Below are positions 1 through 8,292 of a DNA stretch of 64,000 nucleotides, one piece after another; the first letter of the stretch is position 1; each line of letters begins with the position of its first letter. The stretch comes from Oceanicaulis sp. MMSF_3324. GTDB lineage: Bacteria; Pseudomonadota; Alphaproteobacteria; Caulobacterales; Maricaulaceae. The notes beneath the pieces are model-generated. The model did no database searches and was not told the DNA's origin. It saw only the letters and a list, made by a program, of their open reading frames with translations. The translations under genes and the position numbers were made by a program. The stretch covers positions 1-64,000 of the forward strand of contig NZ_JASHIU010000014.1 of the NCBI RefSeq assembly GCF_030733545.1, in the 5' to 3' direction.

Positions 1-818
1 CCGATCCCCACGTCCGCCACATCGCGGACATAGACGGGGCGTCCGTCGCGCGTTGTGAGCAGTAACAGACCAATGGAGGCGGGGTCGCGCAGGGTTTCCC
101 CCACAAGGGTTTGCGCCACCGCGCCGTCGCGGAAGACCGGCCGCACCGGAAAGGCGGAATTGGCGGCCGCGATCTTGCCCGCCAGCTGTTGCAAGGTGAC
201 GCCATAGAGCGACAGGCGCTCGGGATCGGGCTCGATGCGCACCTGATCGGCGCGACCGCCGACGATGAAGCTCAATCCCGAGCCCTCGACCGCCGTCAGG
301 CGCGATTGCAGCTCTTCGGCCAGGGTCAGCAGCGACGCGTCCGTCCAGCGCTCGCCAAAGCCGGGCTCCGGGCTCAGCGTCAGGGTCAGGATCGGCACGT
401 CATTGATGCCGCGCGCGATGATCAGCGGTTCAGGCACCCCCAGCGGCAGCTGGTCGTAATGGCCCCGGATTTCCTCGTGCACGCGCAGGACGGCGAGGTC
501 CTCGGCCACGCCCACCTTGAACCGGGCGGTGACCAGAACCTGGTCATCCATGGTGTTGGAATAGGTGTGCTCCACCTCGGAAATGCCCGAGATGATCGCT
601 TCAAGCGGCTCGGTGATCAGCTCCACCGCATCGGCCGCCGCCAAACCGTCCGCGCGCACCATGATGTCGATCATGGGCACAGAGATTTGCGGCTCTTCCT
701 CGCGCGGAATGGTCAAAAGCGCGATCAGCCCCAGGCCAAGCGCGGCCAGCAGTAGGAGCGGGGTCAGCGGCGAACGGATGAACCCCTTCGCAAGATATCC
801 GGACAGGCCCAGCTTCAT
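1..818 (-). CDS. RND efflux transporter permease (N-terminal part)
   Basis: Inner-membrane pump of the RND superfamily, cut by the left edge, so only about the first 270 residues are visible. Translation from the ATG at 818 begins MKLGLSGYLAKGFIRSPLTP, followed by one hydrophobic helix and the typical IPREEEPQISVPMIDI segment of the CusA/AcrB group, then a periplasmic porter domain with GLSFIVGGRADQVRIEPDPE. The start overlaps the adaptor stop by ATGA, so the two genes are translationally coupled. The sequence looks closer to the divergent export-permease branch than to classical AcrB. The substrate cannot be told from this part. Any outer-membrane channel gene would lie beyond the window. 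Confidence 0.9.
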   Translation of the reverse strand, partial: MKLGLSGYLAKGFIRSPLTPLLLLAALGLGLIALLTIPREEEPQISVPMIDIMVRADGLAAADAVELITEPLEAIISGISEVEHTYSNTMDDQVLVTARFKVGVAEDLAVLRVHEEIRGHYDQLPLGVPEPLIIARGINDVPILTLTLSPEPGFGERWTDASLLTLAEELQSRLTAVEGSGLSFIVGGRADQVRIEPDPERLSLYGVTLQQLAGKIAAANSAFPVRPVFRDGAVAQTLVGETLRDPASIGLLLLTTRDGRPVYVRDVADVGI

Positions 819-1822
819 GGCTGCACCAGACGATCACCGGCTTTCAGACCCGACAGGATTTCCACCTGCTCGGCGCCCGCCTCGCCCACGCTGACGCCGC
901 CACGCTGGACCACCACGTCATGAGGATGGCCGTCCGCATCGAGCACGCTGACATAATCCAGCCCGTAGCGGGTCTCGATCAGGTCTGCAGGGATCAGAAT
1001 GCCCATGCGGGCTTCGGTATTGACCCGGACGCGCACCCGCTCGCCCACAAAGAAGTCCCCAAGCCCCTCCACCACGGCATCAGCCGTCACGCGCCCCGCC
1101 TCGATCCGCGGATAGACCTGACGGATTGTGCCGGTGGCGGCGAGGCTCGTCCCGTCAGGATGCTGCACATCAAGCTGAACTGGATCGCCCTCGGCGATGA
1201 ACCGGGCATGGCGTTCGGGCAGAGACAGGCGCAGCACATAAAGATCGGTGGCGATTTCGGCGATCTGCTCGCCCGGCATCACCACGGTTCCGGCGGTCAC
1301 CGGCACGGACAGGACCACGCCGGTGGCGGGCGCCAGCACATCGCCTTCACGCGAGCGCTGCACGGTCACGGCGCGCTGCTGACGCGCAGACGCAACCTGG
1401 TTCTCATACACCTCGACCTGGGTGCGCGTCGATTCAAGGCGCGCTTCGGCGACCAGGCCGCGCTCGAACAGGCGCTCATCCCGTTGAAGATCGGCGCGAG
1501 CCTGGTCCAGCTGGGCGGTCACTGCCGCCAGCTGGGCGTTGAGCGAGCCGATCTGGGGGGCGAGCTGGTCATCCACGACCACAGCCAGCACCTCGCCCGC
1601 CTCGACGCGATCACCCTCATCCACGCGCAATTCGCCGATCGTGCCCGACAGGCGCGCCCGCGCCATGGTCACATCCACGCTCTGCACCGTGGCGAACACG
1701 GCCTTCTGATCGGTGATTTCGGTCTCGCGCACCTCATAAGGCTCAGACGCCTCTGTCTGCGCCCAGCCAGAGGCCGGGCTCAACACCAGCGTGAGCGATG
1801 CCAGCAGCAATGAACGGATCAT
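815..1822 (-). CDS. RND efflux periplasmic adaptor (membrane fusion protein)
   Basis: Periplasmic adaptor (HlyD/AcrA family) linking the RND pump to an outer-membrane channel. The 335-residue product has an N-terminal signal peptide (MIRSLLLASLTLVLSPASG, cleavage near WAQ). It continues with a barrel-sandwich half-motif (GTIGELRVDEGDRVEAGEVL), a coiled-coil hairpin rich in Q, R and E at about residues 80-150, the returning lipoyl half (VLAPATGVVLSVPVTAGTVV) and a beta-barrel domain. It is the first gene of the operon, and a palindromic operator lies about 50 bp upstream. Confidence 0.93.
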   Translation of the reverse strand: MIRSLLLASLTLVLSPASGWAQTEASEPYEVRETEITDQKAVFATVQSVDVTMARARLSGTIGELRVDEGDRVEAGEVLAVVVDDQLAPQIGSLNAQLAAVTAQLDQARADLQRDERLFERGLVAEARLESTRTQVEVYENQVASARQQRAVTVQRSREGDVLAPATGVVLSVPVTAGTVVMPGEQIAEIATDLYVLRLSLPERHARFIAEGDPVQLDVQHPDGTSLAATGTIRQVYPRIEAGRVTADAVVEGLGDFFVGERVRVRVNTEARMGILIPADLIETRYGLDYVSVLDADGHPHDVVVQRGGVSVGEAGAEQVEILSGLKAGDRLVQP

Positions 1823-1872
1823 GCACGTCCTCCTTGTGCGCGCTCATAGAGACTCAATCCCGGCGCACTTGT

Positions 1873-1894
1873 CACTTATCAAAATAGATAAGTG
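1873..1894. promoter_or_regulatory. Palindromic operator of the RND efflux operon
   Basis: The sequence CACTTATC-6 nt-GATAAGTG has perfect 8-bp arms and lies about 50 bp upstream of the adaptor start. Size and position fit a TetR-type repressor site, which is how RND operons are commonly controlled. No cognate regulator gene lies next to it in this window, so the regulator is unknown. Confidence 0.5.
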
Positions 1895-1944
1895 TTGGAG
1901 GTTTGTCACCGCCCCGCGCTGCTCTGCCGCACCTCAACGGCGCT

Positions 1945-2319
1945 TCACGTGGGAGGGCAGGCTCGGGTGAACCTGAGCAAGCACGTGTCACGCGTCACAG
2001 ACGTGTACTGGTTCAGGCCATTGCTGGCGTAATTGTCGTTCGCCGAGAAGGACGGCCGCCAGACCAGATCCTCGCCGCTGAGCGTGCTGCTGAGGCTTTC
2101 ACTGAGGATCTGACCCACGCCATTGGAGGTGAAGTCATAAGCCACCTCCGCCCCCGCGCCATTGCACGCCGAGGCCGCAGCGCCGGTCAGATGGATGTCA
2201 TGACAGCGAATATCCCCGCGCGCGGAATAGCCAAACAGCGCGGTTGCGCCATTGGCGTAACTCACGCTCTGCCGGCGCGACTGGGCGTCATAGGCGATAC
2301 TGGCGAGGCGTTCAATCAA
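1945..2319 (-). pseudogene. Displaced YD-repeat fragment of an Rhs protein
   Basis: The translation carries Rhs/YD repeat units (IAYDAQSRRQSVSYANG, VAYDFTSNGVGQI, NDNYASNGLNQYTSV) for about 108 residues, then ends in unrelated residues. Such repeats normally lie upstream of the conserved Rhs core, but here the piece sits downstream of the toxin/immunity genes, so it is a displaced or duplicated remnant. No signal peptide, full repeat array or convincing ribosome binding site is present. A stable product is unlikely. Confidence 0.7.
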
Positions 2320-2485
2320 CTGAGCACGTCAGGGTTTAGGTCTTCGCCAGCTCAGCACCTGCGTAGTTATGCGAATAGCCCGTTCATGCTAGCAAACTCA
2401 AAACTTGCACAGAGGCATTATGGGAATCTTGAAAAAAGAGGATTCAAATTAAACCTATGCAATCATATTTAATTACGAACCCCAC

Positions 2486-2968
2486 TCAATATTCTTTAAT
2501 CCACTCCCTAATAGAATTCAGCCTCTCGCTGGTAAAATAGGAAAACACACCTAGCGTCAATAGATCATCCCAAGCCAATCCTCCAAAAATTATTTCATTA
2601 GCCAATGATGAATCCCACTCGACAATAAGCGATTGCGGAATATGGACTCCATTTTCAACATAAATAACAGAAATATTATCACGCAAAGAATTAATCCAAA
2701 AACAACCTCCTCCGCCATCATAAACCACGAAGTCTTCCGTATAAACCGAATCCAATAACTCTGACCTAAATTGCTCACATTCAGTAAATTTGAGTTTGGA
2801 TTTAAATCTAGATGAAAAGGTCTCCGCCTCATAGGAAGCAAAGTATTTTTTAGAAAAAAGCATATATTCCAATTTGCGATCAATCTGAATCTGCGAAACA
2901 CCGATCAAAACATTGCCTTTCTTATTAGGAAGAGTCCGATGTACCAAGTTCTTAAAATCACTATTCAT
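2486..2968 (-). CDS. Putative immunity protein of the Rhs toxin tip
   Basis: Unrecognised 160-residue soluble acidic protein. The ATG at 2968 overlaps the end of the Rhs tip frame (ATGAATAG), and a GAGG ribosome binding site lies about 9 nt upstream, so translation would be coupled to the tip. The gene is visibly AT-rich, with many AAA, ATT and TTT codons, unlike the GC-rich neighbours; this is typical of recently transferred immunity genes. Position directly after an Rhs C-terminal tip is the standard place for the cognate immunity gene. Function is inferred from context only; I recognise no immunity family. It may now be an orphan, because the upstream Rhs gene is broken. Confidence 0.6.
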   Translation of the reverse strand: MNSDFKNLVHRTLPNKKGNVLIGVSQIQIDRKLEYMLFSKKYFASYEAETFSSRFKSKLKFTECEQFRSELLDSVYTEDFVVYDGGGGCFWINSLRDNISVIYVENGVHIPQSLIVEWDSSLANEIIFGGLAWDDLLTLGVFSYFTSERLNSIREWIKEY

Positions 2969-3860
2969 CAAGATAACGAGCCTCTCTAGTTTTATTGATC
3001 ACGCGCCCTCTACGGCCTTGTATCGTAATCGACGGATCGCCCCCGCTCGTAGATTCAGGATAGCCGACAATCCGCCCACCGTCAGGCAGATATACTATTG
3101 GCTTACCATCGGCAGTGCTCTCCACCTCAACGCCTGCTGCCTCAGCAGCCTCTCCCAATACCCCTTCTACGGACCGATCTTGATCAGTCATATCGATCTC
3201 ACGTTCGCCTCGTGCCGGTTCACGACCACCGCGGACAACATCTCGCCCCCGTTCAGATCTTTCTCGGTCTTCACTAGCATTTTCATTCGTAAATATATTT
3301 TCGAGAAACTCAGGCGCTCCCGACTTTTGCCACGCGTCGGTAATTATCACCCCAGTCACAACGATCCCTGTCCCCACAGCCGCCGCACAAGCGGGATTAG
3401 TCGCGCAAAGAGCTATACATGCACCAATTGCTGGCCCACACATCCCCGTCGGATCGGTCGCGTTGATCGGATCATTGCCCACATAGGCGTAGAGATTCAT
3501 CTGGTCGGAATAGCCGATGGGATCGGTCTGCAGGAAGCGACCGAGCTCGGGGTCGTAATAGCGGGCCTTGTAGTAATAGAGCCCGGTTTCGTTCGATCAT
3601 CCCTCGAACCAGTGGCGGGATGATCTCACCCAGCTTCTGGCCCGTGAAGCGGCCCGATCGCGGACGCGATCAAACCTGAAATAGCGAAGCCGCCATCGCC
3701 CTCGCCCGCCTGGCCGAAGGGGGAATAGGTGTGCGTGTCGATCACTGCGCCCGTGCCGTCGCTGATCACAATCGTGGAGCCCAGACGGTTGGGATGCGCC
3801 CAGCGTTCGCGGTCACCCGCGGGGGCGCTCAGACGGTTCAGGTTTTCAAAGGAAAAGGGG
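2961..3860 (-). pseudogene. Rhs C-terminal remnant with variable toxin-like tip
   Basis: Reading from the tRNA outward there is an Rhs stretch (LGSTIVISDGTGAVIDTHTY, then SPFGQAGEGDGG). The frame breaks near 3671-3690, FTGQKL follows in another frame, then a second break and an in-frame TGA near 3598. The core resumes as [20 protein letters not shown] and [20 protein letters not shown] through DPTGM. A roughly 158-residue variable tip follows the DPTGM border, with a Gly/Ala/Cys hydrophobic segment, an Arg/Glu-rich linker and a small terminal domain ([16 protein letters not shown] ... RYLDE). This is the layout of polymorphic toxins, but the 5' part of the gene is absent and the frame is broken twice. 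I could not assign a nuclease family to the tip. Confidence 0.75.
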
Positions 3861-3937
3861 TGGTGGCGGGGGGGAGACTTGAACTCCCGACCTCACGATT
3901 ATGAGTCGTGCGCTCTAACCAGCTGAGCTACCCAGCC
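3861..3937 (-). tRNA. tRNA with CAT anticodon (elongator Met, possibly Ile2)
   Basis: A complete 77-nt cloverleaf: acceptor GGCTGGG, D arm GCTC/GAGC, anticodon stem CACGA/TCGTG with loop CTCATAA, T arm GGGAG/CTCCC with loop TTCAAGT, 3' acceptor CCCCGCC, discriminator A and encoded CCA. The anticodon is CAT. Elongator methionine is most likely, but a lysidine-modified isoleucine-2 tRNA cannot be excluded by eye. Position 4-69 of the acceptor is a U-C mismatch. The 3' end abuts the Rhs remnant directly, as expected for an integration point. Confidence 0.92.
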
Positions 3938-3993
3938 AAACCATGTGTCCGCAGCAGGGTGGGCTGCGAACCGGAGGGAGGCGTATAGCCGCG

Positions 3994-4020
3994 CGCGGGC
4001 CGCCTTGCAAGGGGCCCGCG
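3994..4020 (-). terminator. GC-rich hairpin after the chemoreceptor gene
   Basis: CGCGGGCC and GGCCCGCG can pair around a short CCTTGCAAGG-like centre, 24 bp past the chemoreceptor stop. There is no clear T-run, so this is at best a weak terminator. Confidence 0.35.
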
Positions 4021-4044
4021 CTGATACGGCGACACCAAATTCAG

Positions 4045-6084
4045 TTACGCAGCGCGCACCGAGGACAGGAACTCGCTGACGGCCTTGCGCAGACCCGAGG
4101 ATTCGGTGTTCAGCGCATGGCTGGCCGAGTTCACCTGGGCGGCGCACTGGCCGGTCTCGGCGGCGGCGGCGTCCACCTGGCCGATGGATTCGGCCACTTC
4201 GCGGGTGCCCGACGCCGCTTCATGGGCGGCGCGGGTGATTTCGGACGCCGCGGCGCGTTGCTCTTCCATCGCGGCGGCGATGGCGGCGGAGATATTGTTC
4301 ATCTCCGAGATGACCTCGCCGATATTCTCGATGGCCCCGACGGTCTTGCCCGTCGCGCCCTGAATGCCGGAGATCTGGTCGGAGATGGACTTGGTGGCGT
4401 TCGCGGTCTGCTCGGCCAGGGTCTTCACCTCGCTGGCCACAACCGCAAAGCCCTTGCCGGCTTCACCGGCGCGGGCCGCCTCGATGGTGGCGTTCAGCGC
4501 CAGCAGGTTGGTCTGTTCGGCGATGCCCTCGATCAGGTTGACGATATCGCCAATGCGCGAGGCGGCTTCATCCAGCTGGGCCACATCCGAATTGGTCTGC
4601 TGGACGCGGTTGGCCGCATCCTGGGCGATCTCGGTGGAGCGGGAGATCTGCTGGGCGATCTCGGCGATCGACCCGGTCATCTCCTCGGCGGCGGCGGCCA
4701 CCGTGTCCACGTTCTCGGCGGCGCGGCCCCCCGAGGCGTTCACGCGGGCCGTGGTCTCGCCAGCGCTGCGCGAGGAATGATCCAGAGCCGTGGCGGCGCT
4801 TTCCATTTCCTCGGCGGCGTTGCCCACCGCATCCAGCGCGCGACGGGACACATCGTCGAACTGGGCGACCAGCTCCTCGATGCGCTTGGCGCGAGCTTCG
4901 CGGGCCAGACGTTCGGCTTCGCTTTCCTCTTCCAGACGCTGACGCTCGATGGCGTTCTGACGGAACACGGCGACGGCCTTGGCCATCTCGCCGATCTCGT
5001 CCTTGTCATTGTCCTCGATTTCCTGACCGAGATTGCCCTGGGCCAGGTCCTTCATGGCGCGCGCAATGCGGGTCAGGCGGTCGAGCAGATTGCGGGAGAC
5101 GTAGAAGTATCCCACAGCGCCGCCCACAGCGACGGACAGGATGGCGAACACCCACATCAGGGCCGAGCCGAACGCCATGGCGTTCAGACCGCCCTGGCTG
5201 GCCTCGGCCTGGTCGGCGAGTGCGGATTCGCGGGTCTGGGTGACGATCTCGGCGAGCGCGGCATCCATGATGCGCGCATCTTCAACGAGCATCTCGGTCT
5301 CGTCGATCATCGCCAGTTCGGTTTCGCGCAGGGAGAACATGCCCTGATCGCCCTCGGCATAGGCCAGAAGGCCATCGACCGCCTCGCGCAGTTCCGGCGT
5401 CGCCACATCGCCCAGAATGGCCATGTTGATGCTCAGATCATCAGCGGCGTAGTAATATTCGTCCTGGATTTCAGCGACTTCGCCCGGGCTGTCAGCGGTG
5501 CTCAGCTCGGCGAAGCGCGCGGCGACCAGGTTCACGGCCATGGACGAGCGCAGCAGCGTCTCGATCACGCCTTCATCGGTGGTTTCATCCAGCGCGGCTT
5601 CGAGCATCTGGGCGACCTCGGCGCGCTGACGCAGCACATCGCGCATGGCGCGTTCACGGGCGGCGCTGGCTTCGAGCTTGGCGCTCACCGGGCCGGAGGC
5701 TTCAGACACGGCGGAGCCGACACCGTTGAGCGCTTCGCTCAGTGCATCGGCGTTGGCCGCGCTCAGACCGGCCTGACGCAGGGCTTCGATGGAGGCGCTC
5801 GCCTCACCCATCAGCGCGTCCAGTCGGGAGGCGGAAACTTGTTGGTCAATCGTGTCGCGCGACCGCGAGAAAGCCGCCAGTTCGCCGGTCAGGGCGCCCG
5901 AGGCGGCTTCAAGTCTTTGTGCAGCGGCGGCGCGAGGGGCGGTTTCCTCGACGATGGCGTCCAGGGCGTTCTTCGAGCTCGAGAACGCGAACAATCCTGC
6001 AGCGCTGGTCGCCAGAGTAATCACGATCACGGCGGCAAACGCAGCCAGCAGACGTGTCTGCACAGAGTGGAACGAGATCGCCAT
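4045..6084 (-). CDS. Methyl-accepting chemotaxis protein with large periplasmic domain
   Basis: Transmembrane chemoreceptor of 679 residues. A first helix (about residues 10-33) is followed by a roughly 270-residue, mostly helical, Ala/Glu-rich periplasmic region of the four-helix or helical-bimodular type, a second helix (about 305-328), a HAMP domain (to about 380) and a long cytoplasmic coiled coil. The signalling tip [20 protein letters not shown] is intact, so it should couple to CheA/CheW. The protein ends FLSSVRAA, an ending closely shared with the two other receptors in this window. There is no NWETF-type CheR tether. It is a single gene; the ligand is unknown. Confidence 0.93.
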   Translation of the reverse strand: MAISFHSVQTRLLAAFAAVIVITLATSAAGLFAFSSSKNALDAIVEETAPRAAAAQRLEAASGALTGELAAFSRSRDTIDQQVSASRLDALMGEASASIEALRQAGLSAANADALSEALNGVGSAVSEASGPVSAKLEASAARERAMRDVLRQRAEVAQMLEAALDETTDEGVIETLLRSSMAVNLVAARFAELSTADSPGEVAEIQDEYYYAADDLSINMAILGDVATPELREAVDGLLAYAEGDQGMFSLRETELAMIDETEMLVEDARIMDAALAEIVTQTRESALADQAEASQGGLNAMAFGSALMWVFAILSVAVGGAVGYFYVSRNLLDRLTRIARAMKDLAQGNLGQEIEDNDKDEIGEMAKAVAVFRQNAIERQRLEEESEAERLAREARAKRIEELVAQFDDVSRRALDAVGNAAEEMESAATALDHSSRSAGETTARVNASGGRAAENVDTVAAAAEEMTGSIAEIAQQISRSTEIAQDAANRVQQTNSDVAQLDEAASRIGDIVNLIEGIAEQTNLLALNATIEAARAGEAGKGFAVVASEVKTLAEQTANATKSISDQISGIQGATGKTVGAIENIGEVISEMNNISAAIAAAMEEQRAAASEITRAAHEAASGTREVAESIGQVDAAAAETGQCAAQVNSASHALNTESSGLRKAVSEFLSSVRAA

Positions 6085-6120
6085 TAGTCAGCCCCAATTA
6101 AGGTTAATAGTCACGAATAC

Positions 6121-6154
6121 AAAAACGGCGCAGTCATTTCTGACTGCGCCGTCT
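6121..6154 (-). terminator. Intrinsic terminator of the TonB-like gene
   Basis: A perfect 12-bp stem ACGGCGCAGTCA/TGACTGCGCCGT with a TTTC loop. On the minus strand it is followed by TTTTT, just past the stop of the 6166-6492 gene. It also separates that gene from the chemoreceptor downstream. Confidence 0.85.
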
Positions 6155-6165
6155 TGATAAAAGGT

Positions 6166-6492
6166 TTATCCGCCGAAGTTAAAATCGAACCGGCGTTCAA
6201 CACCCTGGGCGCCGGCGCCCGATGCGTAGCGCCAGTCTTCAAGGGCGCGCATCACGGAGCGTTCGAACACGCCAGCCGGGGTCGCCTCGACCACTTCAAC
6301 ATCAGCCACGGCGCCGTCGGCGGTCACATTGTAACGCACGACCACATGGCCTTCGATCTCACGACGTTCGGCCGCACGGGGAAATTCCGGAGCGGAAGCC
6401 TCGACCAGTTCCGGCTCCTGCGCCAGCGCCGGAGCGGCGCCAAAAGCGGAGATCATGGAGACGGCAGCGATTACACCAGCAAACTTTTTCAT
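6166..6492 (-). CDS. Small exported TonB C-terminal-domain protein
   Basis: 108 residues from the ATG at 6492, chosen because it begins a clean signal peptide (MKKFAGVIAAVSMISAFGAA, cleavage after ALA); the open frame further upstream encodes low-quality sequence. The mature part carries the TonB-type C-terminal fold: PEFPRAAERREIEGHVVVRY, VTADGAVADVEVVEATPAGV, then FERSVMRALEDWRY. There is no membrane anchor or proline-rich spacer, so it is not a complete energising TonB. It is more likely a periplasmic protein using the same fold, a common alphaproteobacterial type. Function is unassigned beyond the domain. Confidence 0.82.
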   Translation of the reverse strand: MKKFAGVIAAVSMISAFGAAPALAQEPELVEASAPEFPRAAERREIEGHVVVRYNVTADGAVADVEVVEATPAGVFERSVMRALEDWRYASGAGAQGVERRFDFNFGG

Positions 6493-6664
6493 AGTCACAC
6501 CCAAACCTTGCAAGGGGGCCCTCTTTTTGAGGCCCGCATTGATCCCAAAACGTCGACGATTGAGCGTGTCGCCCGCTCTTATTTCGTCCGACAGGGAAGC
6601 TTTATGACAGGAAGGGCTGAATCTTCGTTTAAAGTGTATGCCTAACGGCGAGTAAATTTCGCGA

Positions 6665-7615
6665 TCAGGTTTTATCGTCTGCGCAAGGACCCGTTTCCAC
6701 CTCCACGGTGACATGGGTCAACTTGTAGCGCTCGGCCAGCCGGCCCTTGATGGCCACGATGATGGCGGGCGCATCCGCCTCGGGCTCGATCCGCGCATGC
6801 AGCGTGGCCATAGGACGGTCCGGCGTCAAGGACCAGACGTGCACATGATGGATGTCGAGCACGTCGGGAATGGCGGCGGTCAGATCCGCACGCAGAACGC
6901 TGGGGTCTATATGGTCGGGCGCCGCTTCGAGCAGCACCCGGCCCGCATCGCGCACCAGCCGCCAGGCCGAAATGCCGATCAGTGCGGCGATCAGCAGCGA
7001 CAGCAGTGGATCAATCGGCGTCCAGCCGGTCCACCAGATGACGCCCGCCGCGATGATGGCGGCGACAGAGCCCAACAAATCGCCCATCACATGGGCCAGC
7101 GCCCCGCGGATATTCAGATTGTCGGTGTCCGCGCCATGCAGCACGCCGAACGCGGCGATGTTCACGAACAGACCCAGCACCGCAATGACCGCCATGCCGG
7201 TGGCTTCGATCTCATTGGGATCAAACAGGCGCATCACGGCTTCGCAGGCGATCCACACCACCAGGATGGAGAGCGTCACCCCGTTGGCGAAAGCGGCGAG
7301 GATCTGTAGCCGGTCATAGCCATAGGAGCGCTTGTCCGTGGCCGGACGCCGCGACAGGCGGAACGCGCCCCAGGCCAGGATCAGCGCGGCGAAGTCGGTC
7401 AGCATGTGCGCCGCATCCGCCAGCAGCGCCAGCGACCCGGTCAGCAGCCCGCCAATCACCTCGGCCAGCATGAACCCGCCCGTCAACGCCGCAGCGATCA
7501 GCGTGCGACGCTCATTGCGGCCATCGACGGGGTGCGCATGACCATGGCCATGATGGTGATGACCGCCATGGTCGTGAGCGGAGTGATTGTGGGAATGGGC
7601 GTGATCGTCAGTCAT
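6665..7615 (-). CDS. Cation diffusion facilitator (zinc/cobalt/cadmium exporter)
   Basis: Inner-membrane proton-coupled metal exporter of the CzcD/ZitB group, 316 residues. The N-terminus is strongly His-rich (HSHNHSAHDHGGHHHHGHGH), followed by six predicted helices. The metal-site pairs HMLTD in helix 2 and HVMGD in helix 5 are intact, and the C-terminal cytoplasmic domain has the HVHVWSLTPD strand. It is transcribed alone, divergently from the lipoprotein gene. Zinc is the most likely substrate. Confidence 0.93.
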   Translation of the reverse strand: MTDDHAHSHNHSAHDHGGHHHHGHGHAHPVDGRNERRTLIAAALTGGFMLAEVIGGLLTGSLALLADAAHMLTDFAALILAWGAFRLSRRPATDKRSYGYDRLQILAAFANGVTLSILVVWIACEAVMRLFDPNEIEATGMAVIAVLGLFVNIAAFGVLHGADTDNLNIRGALAHVMGDLLGSVAAIIAAGVIWWTGWTPIDPLLSLLIAALIGISAWRLVRDAGRVLLEAAPDHIDPSVLRADLTAAIPDVLDIHHVHVWSLTPDRPMATLHARIEPEADAPAIIVAIKGRLAERYKLTHVTVEVETGPCADDKT

Positions 7616-7726
7616 GGCTCTCCCCTAGCGCTTCGCCCCGAACAAAGGAAGCCATGACATAACGTTACGGCTTGAACACCCTCCCGCAATGAGGGAAATT
7701 GAAATAATTGTTCGCTCTTTGGGGGA

Positions 7727-8287
7727 GTGGCGGTGTTCAGGCACAGCTTCACGCTCACACTCGTTTATTTCATGATCTTGTTGGCCGCGTGTACGAGCGT
7801 GCCGCTAACCACGCTCGCCGCTTATTCACGGCTTGAAGCTGAGGATATCGATTTCGCGGCGGCGCGTCTGGCGATTCACTATCCAGGCCTGACGGATCAT
7901 CCGGGTCGATGGACCGTGACCACTACACTGCAAAGGGATGGAGAAACGCTGGAAGAGGCGCAGTTCGCGCTCATCGTGGAAGACGATCCGGTCGAGCGTT
8001 TGCCCTTCCTCGGCCTCGCCCCAGAGGACCGTCCGATCGTTCTGAGGCTTTCGCCCGCAGACGCCCGTCGTGCTGAGACACTGCGCGACCGCTTCAGTTC
8101 GGACGAAACCGCATCACTCGTCTTCCTGGTCGAGACGCATTTTCAGGCCGGACAGGTTTGCGGTTCAGACGCGCGCGCCAATGTCTGGACCCGTCCCAAT
8201 GCCCAGAGCGATTATCGACGCGCCGCCCGGGATGCAGATGTGGCAAGGCTGTTCGGAGACAGCCTCACCCAGGCCTGCGACGCCTGA
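7727..8287 (+). CDS. Hypothetical lipoprotein
   Basis: 186 residues starting at a GTG (GTG GCG GTG TTC). A short hydrophobic leader ends in a lipobox LAAC (about residues 19-22), so the mature protein should be lipidated at Cys22. Asp at +2 is absent, which favours outer-membrane sorting. The rest is soluble with no family that I recognise. It contains a WTVTTTLQRDGETLEEAQFA segment and ends in an acidic helix. It converges with lpdA, the stops being about 5 bp apart. Confidence 0.7.
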   Translation: MAVFRHSFTLTLVYFMILLAACTSVPLTTLAAYSRLEAEDIDFAAARLAIHYPGLTDHPGRWTVTTTLQRDGETLEEAQFALIVEDDPVERLPFLGLAPEDRPIVLRLSPADARRAETLRDRFSSDETASLVFLVETHFQAGQVCGSDARANVWTRPNAQSDYRRAARDADVARLFGDSLTQACDA

Positions 8288-8292
8288 CGGGA

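Noticed and set aside
3943-6087. A 714-codon open frame antisense to the first chemoreceptor
   Set aside because: Gly/His/Arg-rich shadow product typical of high-GC antisense frames; the other strand is an unmistakable chemoreceptor.
6493-6714. Upstream extension of the TonB-like protein
   Set aside because: The extra 74 residues overlap the metal exporter gene and precede a perfect signal peptide, so the start at 6492 is preferred.
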